This document shows, piece after piece, positions 51,419-59,237 of a stretch of 64,000 nt of DNA. Under the pieces are notes generated by a model that searched no databases, had not been told where the DNA came from, and saw only the letters and a list, made by a program, of their open reading frames with translations. A program made the translations under genes and the position numbers. The DNA is from Clostridia bacterium (lineage in GTDB: Bacteria > Bacillota_A > Clostridia > Christensenellales > Aristaeellaceae), in contig JAFQEB010000004.1 of NCBI GenBank assembly GCA_017399225.1, positions 1 to 64,000 of the forward strand, read 5' to 3'. Each line of letters opens with the position of its first letter. The stretch's first letter is position 1.

Positions 51419-52702
51419 GTGAAGATTACGATGTTCGCCATCGGCTCCACTGGTGATGTACGCCCGTATTGTATCCTGGGCCGTGAACTGAAGCGGCGCG
51501 GGTATGAGGTGACGATCGCCGCCTTTTCGCCCTTTGAGCAGATGGTGACTCAGGCAGGGCTGAACTTTTTCGGCATCGCCGGAGACGTGAAGGACATGAT
51601 GAGTCACCTGATGAAGCCCGGCGCAGTTGGCATGAGCTATCTGCGCGAGGCGGAGAAGGCGATCCAGAATATTGCGCCCGTGCTGCTGCGGGATCTGCTC
51701 CGGGCCGGCGAGGGCGCGGAGGCAATGCTGTGTACCTTCTTTGGCACGATGTATTATTCTGTTGCCGAGCATTATCACATTCCCTGTGTTCAGACGCATT
51801 ATTTCCCCATGGATCCCAATCCGCTGATGCCCATTTCCTCCGCCCCCTGGCCGCATCTGGGGGCCTGGTGGTGCCGCTTGAGCTACCGCATCGGCTATCT
51901 GCTGATCAGCATCCTGGAGAAACGATATCTGACCGATTGGCGTAAGCAGCACGGTATGGACGTGCGCTCCCTGCGGACGAAGCCGGATTATTCCTGCAAT
52001 GGACACCGGATCCCCGCGATCTATGCCACGAGCCCGCTGCTGACGCCGCGCCCGGATTGCTGGGATGAGCATATCTACATGTCCGGCTTCTGGTGGGAAG
52101 AGATGAATGAGGATTTCACCCCGGATGAAGAGCTGGAACGCTTCCTGCAGGGAGCTGAGCAGCCGGTCTATATCGGCTTTGGCTCAATGGTATCCGGCGA
52201 CATGGAGGACACCTTCCGCACGGTGACGGCGGCGGTGGAGAAATCCGGCGTTCGCGCGGTGATCGCCCGCGGCTGGGCCGAGGGGGAGAAGCCCTGCAAT
52301 ACGGAGCGGATCCACTATGTGGACTTTGTCCCGCATGACTGGCTGTTCAAGCATGTGGCGGCTGCGGTGCATCATGGCGGCGCTGGAACGACGGCTTCCT
52401 CCCTCCGGGCGGGGCTGCCCACCCTGATCGTACCCTTTGGCGGAGATCAGCCCTTCTGGGGGATGCGCGTCCATGCAGCGGGCTGCGGCCCGAAGCCTGT
52501 GCCCCGTGACGGCATGACCGTCGATCAGCTGGCCGGTGCATTGCAGGAGCTGGTATCCTGTGACGCATACCGGAAAATGGCTGCGGACGTCGGCAGGAAG
52601 CTCCGTGTGGAATACGGTGTGAAGACCGCTGCGGACATCGTCGAAAGGGAGATCGGCGCCTGGCTGGAAAGCGAGCGTGCTTCCGGTAAGCGGGCAGAAT
52701 GA
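51419..52702 (+). CDS. GT1-family glycosyltransferase (sterol/macrolide glucosyltransferase-like)
   Basis: 427 residues from a GTG placed 6 nt after AAAGGAGGG. N-terminal ITMFAIGSTGDVRPYCILGRELKRRGYEVTIA and C-terminal DFVPHDWLFKHVAAAVHHGGAGTTASSLRAGLPTLIVPFGGDQPFWG are the acceptor and UDP-sugar-binding hallmarks of the UGT/GtfB fold. Relatives glycosylate lipophilic acceptors: sterols, glycopeptide aglycones, macrolides. Its place just upstream of an efflux and modification operon makes xenobiotic glycosylation a reasonable guess, lipid glycosylation the main alternative. Confidence 0.85.
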   Translation: MKITMFAIGSTGDVRPYCILGRELKRRGYEVTIAAFSPFEQMVTQAGLNFFGIAGDVKDMMSHLMKPGAVGMSYLREAEKAIQNIAPVLLRDLLRAGEGAEAMLCTFFGTMYYSVAEHYHIPCVQTHYFPMDPNPLMPISSAPWPHLGAWWCRLSYRIGYLLISILEKRYLTDWRKQHGMDVRSLRTKPDYSCNGHRIPAIYATSPLLTPRPDCWDEHIYMSGFWWEEMNEDFTPDEELERFLQGAEQPVYIGFGSMVSGDMEDTFRTVTAAVEKSGVRAVIARGWAEGEKPCNTERIHYVDFVPHDWLFKHVAAAVHHGGAGTTASSLRAGLPTLIVPFGGDQPFWGMRVHAAGCGPKPVPRDGMTVDQLAGALQELVSCDAYRKMAADVGRKLRVEYGVKTAADIVEREIGAWLESERASGKRAE

Positions 52703-52721
52703 AATTTTTCCGTAAAACCCC

Positions 52722-52751
52722 TTGACGCAGTTGGGGGAATTGGTATATACT
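52722..52751 (+). promoter_or_regulatory. Promoter of the efflux/modification operon
   Basis: TTGACG (52722-52727), 18-nt spacer, TATACT (52746-52751). The start site would be near 52758, about 38 nt before the leader ORF. Confidence 0.7.
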
Positions 52752-52758
52752 TCAAGCG

Positions 52759-52768
52759 TTGTGTACAA
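52759..52768. promoter_or_regulatory. Operator-like inverted repeat at the transcription start
   Basis: GTTGT-GT-ACAAC (arms extend one base each side of 52759-52768) overlaps the predicted start. It differs by one base from the two TTGTATACAA palindromes at 25.7 kb. Confidence 0.4.
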
Positions 52769-52795
52769 CAAATTTTGCAGAAAGGAGGCCTGAAT

Positions 52796-52876
52796 ATGAC
52801 CATGATGAACTTTGCCGTATGTGCAGCAAACAACATGATCTTGACGGTCCCTTCTGCTTGTGTGCGCCGCAGGTGA
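52796..52876 (+). CDS. Leader peptide of the ABC exporter operon
   Basis: 26 codons: begins MTMMNFAVCAANNM and ends PSACVRRR. AAAGGAGG sits 7 nt before the ATG, the best ribosome binding site of the region. The frame ends 32 nt before an intrinsic terminator and its last codons lie in a segment that can form a competing hairpin. This is the layout of ribosome-mediated attenuators such as bmrB-bmrCD of Bacillus subtilis. No homologue of the peptide itself is recognised. Confidence 0.75.
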   Translation: MTMMNFAVCAANNMILTVPSACVRRR

Positions 52877-52912
52877 ATTCCGCCTGCTCTTTTGCAAGCG
52901 CATTTTGAAGCA
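52855..52912 (+). promoter_or_regulatory. Candidate antiterminator
   Basis: TGCTT (52855-52859) and GTGCGC (52862-52867), within the last leader codons, can pair with AAGCA (52908-52912) and GCGCAT (52898-52903). Forming it would remove the base of the terminator stem (52909-52912). Confidence 0.5.
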
Positions 52913-52945
52913 CCGGCCGTCAATGAGGATGGCCGGTGCTTTTTT
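52909..52945 (+). terminator. Intrinsic terminator in the leader of the ABC exporter operon
   Basis: Perfect 10-bp stem AGCACCGGCC / GGCCGGTGCT, 12-nt loop, then TTTTT. It stands between the leader ORF and the exporter genes, so it must be read through for exporter expression. Confidence 0.9.
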
Positions 52946-53007
52946 GCGTATATGCAAAGGCGCGCCGGCAGGGGAAACGGGGATAACCAAAGTATGATCG
53001 ACCAAGT

Positions 53008-53045
53008 CCGGCTGCAAAGCATCCGGGGGATGCAGGAATAGCCGG
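53008..53045 (+). promoter_or_regulatory. Two-tier hairpin before the first exporter gene
   Basis: Outer CCGGCT / AGCCGG (53008-53013, 53040-53045) encloses GCATCC-GGG-GGATGC (53019-53033). It ends 2 nt before AAAGGAG of the exporter gene and could influence its translation or stability. Confidence 0.4.
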
Positions 53046-53062
53046 CGAAAGGAGCAACTCCA

Positions 53063-54889
53063 ATGCACAAGCAAAAAACAATGGCCGCGATGATCCGGCT
53101 GGTGCGCGACAACTGGCCCAGCTATCTGGGCGCGCTGGCGGCCACGGTGATGATCGTGCTGATCGGCTTTATTACGCCGATGGTCCTGGCGACGACGATC
53201 GATTCCGTCCTTAACAGCGAGCCCTTCGATCTGCCGCCCTTCCTTGTAGGGTGGATCAATGCCTGGGGCGGGCGCGGCTTCCTGCGCGAGAACCTGTGGG
53301 TGATCGGCGTGCTGCTGATCCTGCTCAATGTCGTCAACGGCGTTTTCACCTATGTGAAGGGCCGCCTGTCGGCTGTAGCGAGCGAGAACATCGCCCAGAG
53401 CCTCCGCGAGCGTCTTTATGCCCATCTGCAGCGCCTGCCCTTTGCCTACCATGTGAAGGCGGAAACCGGCGACCTGATCCAGCGCTGCACCTCCGATGTG
53501 GAGACGATCCGCCGTTTTCTGGCCGTTCAGGTGATGGAGATCGTCAACTCGCTCATGATGATCATCATCGCCCTGACGATCCTCTTGCAGCGCCGTGTGG
53601 ATATCACCCTCTACAGCATGATCCTGGTGCCTCCGCTGTTCATCTTCGCCACCTGGTTCTTCAAAATGGTACATAAGTCCTTCAAGGTGGCGGATGAAGC
53701 GGAGGGCGTGATGTCCGCCGTGCTGCAGGAGAACCTCTCCGGCGTGCGCGTGGTGCGTGCCTTCGGCCAGCAGCAGCGCGAGGTGGAGAAGTTTGATGAG
53801 AAGAACGCCACGCTGCGCAAGCGCTGGCTGAAGCTCAATTACCTTGCGGCGATCTACTGGGGCGGCGGCGATGCGCTCTCTATGGCCCAGAGCATTATCA
53901 CGCTCCTGGTCTGCGTGGTATACGCCTGCCGGGGGGAGATCAGCGTCGGTGATATGATCATCTTCACCTCCTACATCGGTATGCTGCTCTGGCCCATCCG
54001 CTCGCTGGGCCGTACCCTGAGCGATGCAGGTAAGTCGATGGTCTCCATGGGCCGTATCCAGGAGATCTTTGACCAGGAGCCCGAGCCTGACGAACATGAT
54101 GCCCTGACGCCTGATCTGCACGGCGATATCGTCTTTGACCACGTCTCCTTTGCCTATCCGGACGACGGCGTGCCCGTCCTCAGGGACGTCAGCTTTACCA
54201 TTCCTGCGGGCACAACGGCGGCGGTGCTGGGTGGCACCGGCAGCGGTAAATCCACCATGATGTACCTGCTGCAGCGCCTTTACGAGCCCACCGGCGGCCG
54301 CATCACCATTGGCGGCGTGGATATCAGCCGGATCGACCGGCGCTACCTGCGCAGCCATGTGGGTCTGATCCTCCAGGAGCCCTTCCTGTATTCCAAAACG
54401 ATCTATGAAAACGTGGGCATCATCGGTGATCGGGACGAAAAGGGCATCCGCCATGCAGCGGACGTTGCCCGTGCCTCAGGCTTCATCGCCAAGGCGGACA
54501 AGGGCTGGGAGACGCTGGTCGGCGAGCGCGGCGTGACCCTTTCCGGCGGTCAGAAGCAGCGTATCGCCATTGCCAGAACCCTTCTGAAGGACAATCATGT
54601 GCTGATCTTCGACGACTCCCTGTCCGCCGTGGATACGGAAACGGATGCCCAGATCCGCGCTGCGCTCAAGGGCGAGAAGAGCGGCGTGACGACGCTGATC
54701 ATCTCCCATCGCGTGACGACCCTGTCCCAGGCGGATCTGATCCTGGTGCTGGAGGATGGCCGCATCACTCAGCAGGGCACCCATGAGGAGCTCTGCCGCC
54801 AGGAGGGCCTCTATGCCCGTATCAACGCCATTCAGAATACCCTTGAAGAAGAACTGATCAGCGCAAAAGCTGCTGAGGGGGTGAACTAA
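53063..54889 (+). CDS. Heterodimeric ABC multidrug-type exporter, degenerate-site subunit
   Basis: 608 residues: six membrane helices (about 20-310) then an ATPase domain. Walker A GGTGSGKST and signature LSGGQKQR are intact, but Walker B is followed by Asp (VLIFDDSLSAVD) where the catalytic Glu should be. That is the pattern of TM287/BmrC-type subunits. The partner gene begins 1 nt after its stop. AAAGGAG lies 8 nt before the ATG. No peptidase C39 domain, so it is not a bacteriocin-processing transporter. Substrates are probably lipophilic drugs or lipids. Confidence 0.9.
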   Translation: MHKQKTMAAMIRLVRDNWPSYLGALAATVMIVLIGFITPMVLATTIDSVLNSEPFDLPPFLVGWINAWGGRGFLRENLWVIGVLLILLNVVNGVFTYVKGRLSAVASENIAQSLRERLYAHLQRLPFAYHVKAETGDLIQRCTSDVETIRRFLAVQVMEIVNSLMMIIIALTILLQRRVDITLYSMILVPPLFIFATWFFKMVHKSFKVADEAEGVMSAVLQENLSGVRVVRAFGQQQREVEKFDEKNATLRKRWLKLNYLAAIYWGGGDALSMAQSIITLLVCVVYACRGEISVGDMIIFTSYIGMLLWPIRSLGRTLSDAGKSMVSMGRIQEIFDQEPEPDEHDALTPDLHGDIVFDHVSFAYPDDGVPVLRDVSFTIPAGTTAAVLGGTGSGKSTMMYLLQRLYEPTGGRITIGGVDISRIDRRYLRSHVGLILQEPFLYSKTIYENVGIIGDRDEKGIRHAADVARASGFIAKADKGWETLVGERGVTLSGGQKQRIAIARTLLKDNHVLIFDDSLSAVDTETDAQIRAALKGEKSGVTTLIISHRVTTLSQADLILVLEDGRITQQGTHEELCRQEGLYARINAIQNTLEEELISAKAAEGVN

Positions 54890-54890
54890 T

Positions 54891-56741
54891 ATGCAGTCCT
54901 TTCAGGAAGAAGATTACACCAAACGATTTGATCTTTCCCTCTGGAAGAAGATCATCAAAATTGCCAAGCCATATCACAAGTACCTGTTCATGACCATGGG
55001 CTTCATGGCGGTCTGCGCGCTGATGGATGTATTGCTGCCCCGCATGACCGGCATCGCCATGGATACCTTCATCGAGAAGGAAAGCACGGAGGGGCTGGGC
55101 TGGTTTGCCGCTGCGTATATCGCCATGGTTGTTGTGCAGGTCATCGCCATCTTCGGCTTTCAGCTCTGCAGCGGCCGGGTGGAGACGGGCACCTGCTACA
55201 TCATCCGTAAGATGGGCTTTCAGAAGCTCCAGGAGCTGCCCTTCTCCTATTACGACCGGATGCCGGTGGGCTATCTGATGTCCCGCCTGACCAACGATAC
55301 CCAGCGCCTGGGCGATACCATCGGCTGGTCCATCCTGGATCTGTGCTGGGGTGCGGTGTTCCTGGTGTCCTGCACTATTCAGATGCTGCTGCTCAACTGG
55401 CAGCTGACGCTGGTCATCCTGCTGGTGCTGCCGCCTCTGGCGATTATCTCCTGGAAGTTCCAGAAGGGTATCCTGGAATCCTATCGCCAGGTGCGCAAGC
55501 GCAATTCCCAGATCACCGCCGGCTTCAACGAGGGCATCAACGGCGCAAAAACCACCAAGACCCTCGTCCGTGAGGATCTCAACATTCAGGAATTCAATGC
55601 GGTTTCTGCCGATATGAAGAAGGCATCCGTCCGCGCGGCGACCCTGAGCGCGCTGTTCCTGCCCATCGTGGTGTCGATTGGCAGCATCGGCACTGCCTAT
55701 GCCCTGTGGCAGGGCGGCTCCTCCATCGTCAACGGTGTGGAGGTCATGGGTTCTGTCATGACCATCGGCACCCTGCAGGTGTTTGTCAACTACACCGTGC
55801 AGTTCTTTCAGCCCGTGCGTGATATTGCCCGCATCTTCGCCGAGCTTCAGTCCTCCCAGGCGGCGGCTGAACGTGTGATCTCCCTTCTGGAAACCGAGCC
55901 GGATATCGTGGATGCCCCCGAGGTGGAGGCGGAATTCGGTGACAATTTCCATCCGAAGAAGGAAAACTGGCCCAAGCTCATCGGCGATATCGACTTTGAG
56001 GACGTGTCCTTCCGCTACAAGGACGGAGAGCAGGTGCTCAGCCATTTTGATCTGCACATCGGGCATGGCCAGACCATCGCCCTGGTGGGCGAGACCGGCT
56101 CGGGCAAGTCCACCATCGTCAACCTGATCTGCCGCTTCTATGAGCCCACGGAGGGCCGCATCCTCATCGACGGTGCGGATTACCGCACCCGCAGCCAGCT
56201 CTGGCTCCAGTCCAACCTGGGCTATGTGCTTCAGTCGCCCCACCTGTTCTCCGGCACGGTGGCGGACAACATCCGCTACGGCCGCCCGGATGCGACCGAT
56301 GAGGAGGTCGCCGCCGCTGCCCGGATGGTCGGTGCCGAGCCCTTCATCCTCAAAATGCAGGATGGCTATCAGTCCAATGTGGGCGAGGGCGGCAACCGCC
56401 TCTCCACCGGCCAGAAGCAGCTGATCTCCTTTGCCCGTGCGATCCTGACCAACCCTGCGATCTTTGTGCTGGACGAGGCGACCTCCTCCGTTGATACGGA
56501 GACTGAGCAGCTTATCCAGAACGCGATCCAGACCGTGCTGGAGGGCCGCACCAGCTTCATCATTGCCCACCGCCTGTCCACCATCCGCTCGGCAGACCGC
56601 ATCCTCGTCATCCAAAATGGTCAAATTATCGAGGATGGCACCCATCGCCAGCTGATCGCAAAGCAGGGCTACTACTATCAGCTCTACACCAACCAGTTCC
56701 AGGAAGAGCAGGGGCTGGAGATACTGGACGGGAAGGTGTAA
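54891..56741 (+). CDS. Heterodimeric ABC multidrug-type exporter, catalytic subunit
   Basis: 616 residues: six membrane helices then the ATPase with Walker A GETGSGKST, catalytic Glu intact in FVLDEATSSVDTETE, and H-loop IIAHRLSTI. The signature is LSTGQ instead of LSGGQ, the complementary defect expected in the partner of a degenerate-site subunit (TM288/BmrD type). So one ATP site of the heterodimer is active and one degenerate. An insertion of about 30 residues (AEFGDNFHPKKENWPKLIGD) precedes the ATPase domain. GAGGGGGTG serves as ribosome binding site. Confidence 0.92.
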   Translation: MQSFQEEDYTKRFDLSLWKKIIKIAKPYHKYLFMTMGFMAVCALMDVLLPRMTGIAMDTFIEKESTEGLGWFAAAYIAMVVVQVIAIFGFQLCSGRVETGTCYIIRKMGFQKLQELPFSYYDRMPVGYLMSRLTNDTQRLGDTIGWSILDLCWGAVFLVSCTIQMLLLNWQLTLVILLVLPPLAIISWKFQKGILESYRQVRKRNSQITAGFNEGINGAKTTKTLVREDLNIQEFNAVSADMKKASVRAATLSALFLPIVVSIGSIGTAYALWQGGSSIVNGVEVMGSVMTIGTLQVFVNYTVQFFQPVRDIARIFAELQSSQAAAERVISLLETEPDIVDAPEVEAEFGDNFHPKKENWPKLIGDIDFEDVSFRYKDGEQVLSHFDLHIGHGQTIALVGETGSGKSTIVNLICRFYEPTEGRILIDGADYRTRSQLWLQSNLGYVLQSPHLFSGTVADNIRYGRPDATDEEVAAAARMVGAEPFILKMQDGYQSNVGEGGNRLSTGQKQLISFARAILTNPAIFVLDEATSSVDTETEQLIQNAIQTVLEGRTSFIIAHRLSTIRSADRILVIQNGQIIEDGTHRQLIAKQGYYYQLYTNQFQEEQGLEILDGKV

Positions 56742-56743
56742 AC

Positions 56744-57655
56744 ATGGAGCAGACGATCTGGACAGATGCTGAAATCCTCAATGTAAAAGCGGCATCCCAT
56801 ATACAGCCCGGATTCAGCTATGGCTGCGATAAGGCTGTACCGGAGCAGGTGCGTTCTCAGCTTTTCGAATTCATGTCCTGGGTTGAAGCGAGCTTTGCTA
56901 TGCCTGTGACGCTTTGGGTCGATTTTGAGTATAAGCATTATCTTGTTTCCAGTGCAGGAAAGCGCGTTGGTTATCTTTTCTACTGGGCAGATGTAGATAC
57001 CTGGCCGGTATTTGAAGATGAAGATGCGATCCCGATGATGCGTTTGCCCGTACGCGAGGATAACTGGACGATCGAAGAGATCCTTACTTCCTTTGCAGAG
57101 GGCATTACGGACTATTTCTCCTGGCTGTGCCGAAAGGATCTAACCGGAGAAGAAAAGGAGAAGACCGTCGAAACGATCCTGCAGCTGTATCAGGATGCAA
57201 AACAAGGAATGCAGATCCTCGACTACTTCCGTTCGGACAATCAGCCGCATTGGCGCACTGCCATTGCCCAAAACGAGTGGCGTGCCGCACACTTCCTGGC
57301 TGATCTGCTGGAAAAGTCCGAATTCCATCAGGCAGTCGGCTCGGGGACTGTATACCTGCTGAAGGAGGGAGAAAAGCTCGTGTCCTTCCTGACCCTCTCG
57401 GAGAGGGACTGCATCAATGCCCCTGAATATGCCCCCTGGATCGGCTTCGTCCATACCGCGCCCGAGTACCGTGGACACCGCCATGTCGGCAAGCTCATCG
57501 ACCATGCCTGCGCCGTTGCCCGCCAGCACGGCGCAGCGCGGGTCTACCTGAGCACCGATCACGTCGGCCTGTACGAGAAGTACGGCTTCACCTACCTGGA
57601 AAACCGCGTGAGCATCTACGGGGAGGACAGCCGCATCTATGTGCGGGAGGTGTAA
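56744..57655 (+). CDS. GNAT acetyltransferase with N-terminal domain of unknown function
   Basis: 303 residues. The C-terminal half (about 165-303) is a GNAT: YLLKEGEKLVSFLTLSERD, WIGFVHTAPEYRGHRHVGKLIDHACAVARQHGAARVYLSTDHVGLYEKYGFTYL. The first 150 residues (VKAASHIQPGFSYGCDKAVPEQVRSQLFEFMSWVEASFAM...) are acidic, richer in A+T, and unfamiliar. It starts 2 nt after the exporter stop with GGAAGGTG as ribosome binding site, so it belongs to the same operon. Acceptor unknown; an antibiotic is suggested by context only. Confidence 0.8.
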   Translation: MEQTIWTDAEILNVKAASHIQPGFSYGCDKAVPEQVRSQLFEFMSWVEASFAMPVTLWVDFEYKHYLVSSAGKRVGYLFYWADVDTWPVFEDEDAIPMMRLPVREDNWTIEEILTSFAEGITDYFSWLCRKDLTGEEKEKTVETILQLYQDAKQGMQILDYFRSDNQPHWRTAIAQNEWRAAHFLADLLEKSEFHQAVGSGTVYLLKEGEKLVSFLTLSERDCINAPEYAPWIGFVHTAPEYRGHRHVGKLIDHACAVARQHGAARVYLSTDHVGLYEKYGFTYLENRVSIYGEDSRIYVREV

Positions 57656-57658
57656 ACC

Positions 57659-58648
57659 ATGCCAATCGTGATCAAACCTTTGAACAGTTCGAACCTGCAC
57701 ATGGACTCCCTGGACGGCTTTATCCGCCATCAGGAAATCACCGAATGCTGGCGCAATGTGGACGGCGAATGGCGGCTATGTCCCATTGCATTTACTGAGG
57801 ACTGGGACAGGCCGCGCCTGCGCGAAGAAGCTGCGGATCTGCTGCGTGCCATTGATGCGGGAATCCCGGTTGTTGGCGCATTTGACGGAGCACAGATCGT
57901 TGGCTTTGCCCGACTGGGAGAGCATCTCGGCAGCCGGGGGCAATATGTGGAGCTTTCCAGCTACCATGTGTCTGCGCCATATCGTGGGCAGGGGATCGGC
58001 AAACGGATTTTTGCAGCCATATGCGAGGCTGCCCGCACCCTTGGCTCGGCGAAGCTGTACATTTCGGCGCACTCATCCAGGGAGTCGCAGGCGGCATATC
58101 GAGCCTTAGGCTGCGTGCACGCGGTGGAGGTCGATCCCATCCGCGCAGCGAAAGAGCCCTTCGACGTGCAGATGGAGTATGATCTCCGCTGCTGTGTCCG
58201 ATTCGGCGTCCCTGCTGATCTGCCCTCCTGGATGGCTCTCGTCCGCCGTGTCGCCTGGAATTTCCCCGGCATTGAGACCGAAACAGCCTTTGAGGAACAT
58301 GCGGCCACGGTGGCGAAGTTCATCGGCAAAGGCAACGCGATCTGTGCAGTGCGGGGTGATGCGGTCATCGGCGTGCTGCTGTTTTCCCGGCGGCTGAACA
58401 TGCTGTGCTGCATGGCGGTCGCTCCGGAGGCTCGCAGAAATGGCATTGCGCAGCGTATGTTCGACCTGATGCAGACGATCGCCGATCCTGAGCGAGATCT
58501 GACCGTCACCACTTTCCGCGAAGGTGATCCCAAGGGGGATGCGCCACGCGCCTTCTACGCGAAGAATGGTTTTGTGCCGGCAGCGTTGACGGTGGAAAAT
58601 GACTACCCCTGCCAGGTGTTTGTGAGAAAGGCAGATTACCATGAATAA
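57659..58648 (+). CDS. Tandem-GNAT acetyltransferase
   Basis: 329 residues with two GNAT domains. First (about 60-170): VGAFDGAQIVGFARLGEHLG, VELSSYHVSAPYRGQGIGKRIFAAICEAARTLG, KLYISAHSSRESQAAYRALGC. Second (about 180-329): GNAICAVRGDAVIGVLLFSRRLNMLCCMAVAPEARRNGIAQRMFDLM. Both carry an acetyl-CoA loop (RGQGIG; RRNGIA). GGAGGTG precedes the start; its end overlaps the next gene by 8 nt. Confidence 0.85.
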   Translation: MPIVIKPLNSSNLHMDSLDGFIRHQEITECWRNVDGEWRLCPIAFTEDWDRPRLREEAADLLRAIDAGIPVVGAFDGAQIVGFARLGEHLGSRGQYVELSSYHVSAPYRGQGIGKRIFAAICEAARTLGSAKLYISAHSSRESQAAYRALGCVHAVEVDPIRAAKEPFDVQMEYDLRCCVRFGVPADLPSWMALVRRVAWNFPGIETETAFEEHAATVAKFIGKGNAICAVRGDAVIGVLLFSRRLNMLCCMAVAPEARRNGIAQRMFDLMQTIADPERDLTVTTFREGDPKGDAPRAFYAKNGFVPAALTVENDYPCQVFVRKADYHE

Positions 58649-59153
58649 GGGCCGCATCATCTTCCTCAATGGCGTGACCTCCTCTGGCAAGACCTCCATC
58701 GTCGAGGCGCTGCAGAATCGGGAGGACTGCTACTTCTATGTTGTCGCCAACGATCTGTTTGAGCAGATGATCGGGGACAGATTTCTGCGGGAGGATTATT
58801 GGAAGCACCTTGCTCCTGTCATCCTGCTGATGTACCGTACCGCAAAGCTTTTCTCTGATCAGGGGCATGACGTGCTCATCGACGGCATTCTTGTTGAACG
58901 TCCGGAGATCGCACCCCATTACAAGCAAATGATGGATATCCTCGCGGAGAATCCGCTGTCCATTGTCGAAGTTGCCTGTCCGCTGGAGATCTGCCGTGAA
59001 CGCAACATCGCCCGGGGCGACCGGTATGAAAACCAGTCAGCCGAGCAGGCGGCGACGATGGCGACAGACATCCATTATGCGCTGTCTGTACGCACAGATC
59101 GAAATACCCCGGAGGAATGCGCCGAAGCGATCATCCGGGCACTGATGAAGTAA
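58641..59153 (+). CDS. Chloramphenicol phosphotransferase-like kinase
   Basis: 170 residues. P-loop GRIIFLNGVTSSGKTSIVEALQ at the N-terminus, then DVLIDGILVERPE and VEVACPLEICRERNIARGDRYENQSAEQAATM. This follows the CPT family (Streptomyces chloramphenicol 3-O-phosphotransferase, about 178 residues): GxxxxSGK P-loop, an Asp in the DGI segment as candidate catalytic base, and an Arg-rich lid. Related small AAA_33 kinases of other function are the alternative. Overlaps the tandem-GNAT gene, so translation is coupled. Confidence 0.75.
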   Translation: MNKGRIIFLNGVTSSGKTSIVEALQNREDCYFYVVANDLFEQMIGDRFLREDYWKHLAPVILLMYRTAKLFSDQGHDVLIDGILVERPEIAPHYKQMMDILAENPLSIVEVACPLEICRERNIARGDRYENQSAEQAATMATDIHYALSVRTDRNTPEECAEAIIRALMK

Positions 59154-59165
59154 GGAAGGGAGGGA

Positions 59166-59213
59166 ATGCACATGGTGCTGGCCATTGCCGGCGCTCCTTT
59201 TCATCTGGAATGA
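59166..59213 (+). CDS. Leader peptide of the MFS efflux gene
   Basis: 15 codons: MHMVLAIAGAPFHLE, then TGA. AAGGGAGGG lies directly upstream. Codons for Ala-Pro-Phe-His form the 5' arm of the hairpin that buries the MFS ribosome binding site, so a ribosome parked here would open it. The same layout controls cat, ermC and other inducible resistance genes. Too short for homology; the evidence is the arrangement. Confidence 0.7.
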   Translation: MHMVLAIAGAPFHLE

Positions 59214-59230
59214 ATCAAATGAAAAGGAGC
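59193..59230 (+). promoter_or_regulatory. Hairpin sequestering the MFS ribosome binding site
   Basis: Perfect 12-bp stem GCTCCTTTTCAT / ATGAAAAGGAGC (59193-59204 with 59219-59230), 14-nt loop. The 3' arm includes AAAAGGAG, which stands 8 nt before the MFS ATG. A second hairpin (GTGCTGGC / GCCGGCGC, 59175-59194) overlaps its 5' base by 2 nt. Confidence 0.8.
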
Positions 59231-59237
59231 TAATACA

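Noticed and set aside
52994..53041. Second small ORF (15 codons, MIDQVRLQSIRGMQE) between terminator and exporter gene
   Set aside because: No ribosome binding site in front of it; it lies within a structured region and can be explained by chance.
53063..56741. ABC exporters as the processing transporter for the GG-leader peptides at 48 kb
   Set aside because: Neither subunit has an N-terminal C39 peptidase domain, and the operon has its own promoter, leader and terminator about 4 kb away with genes on the opposite strand between.
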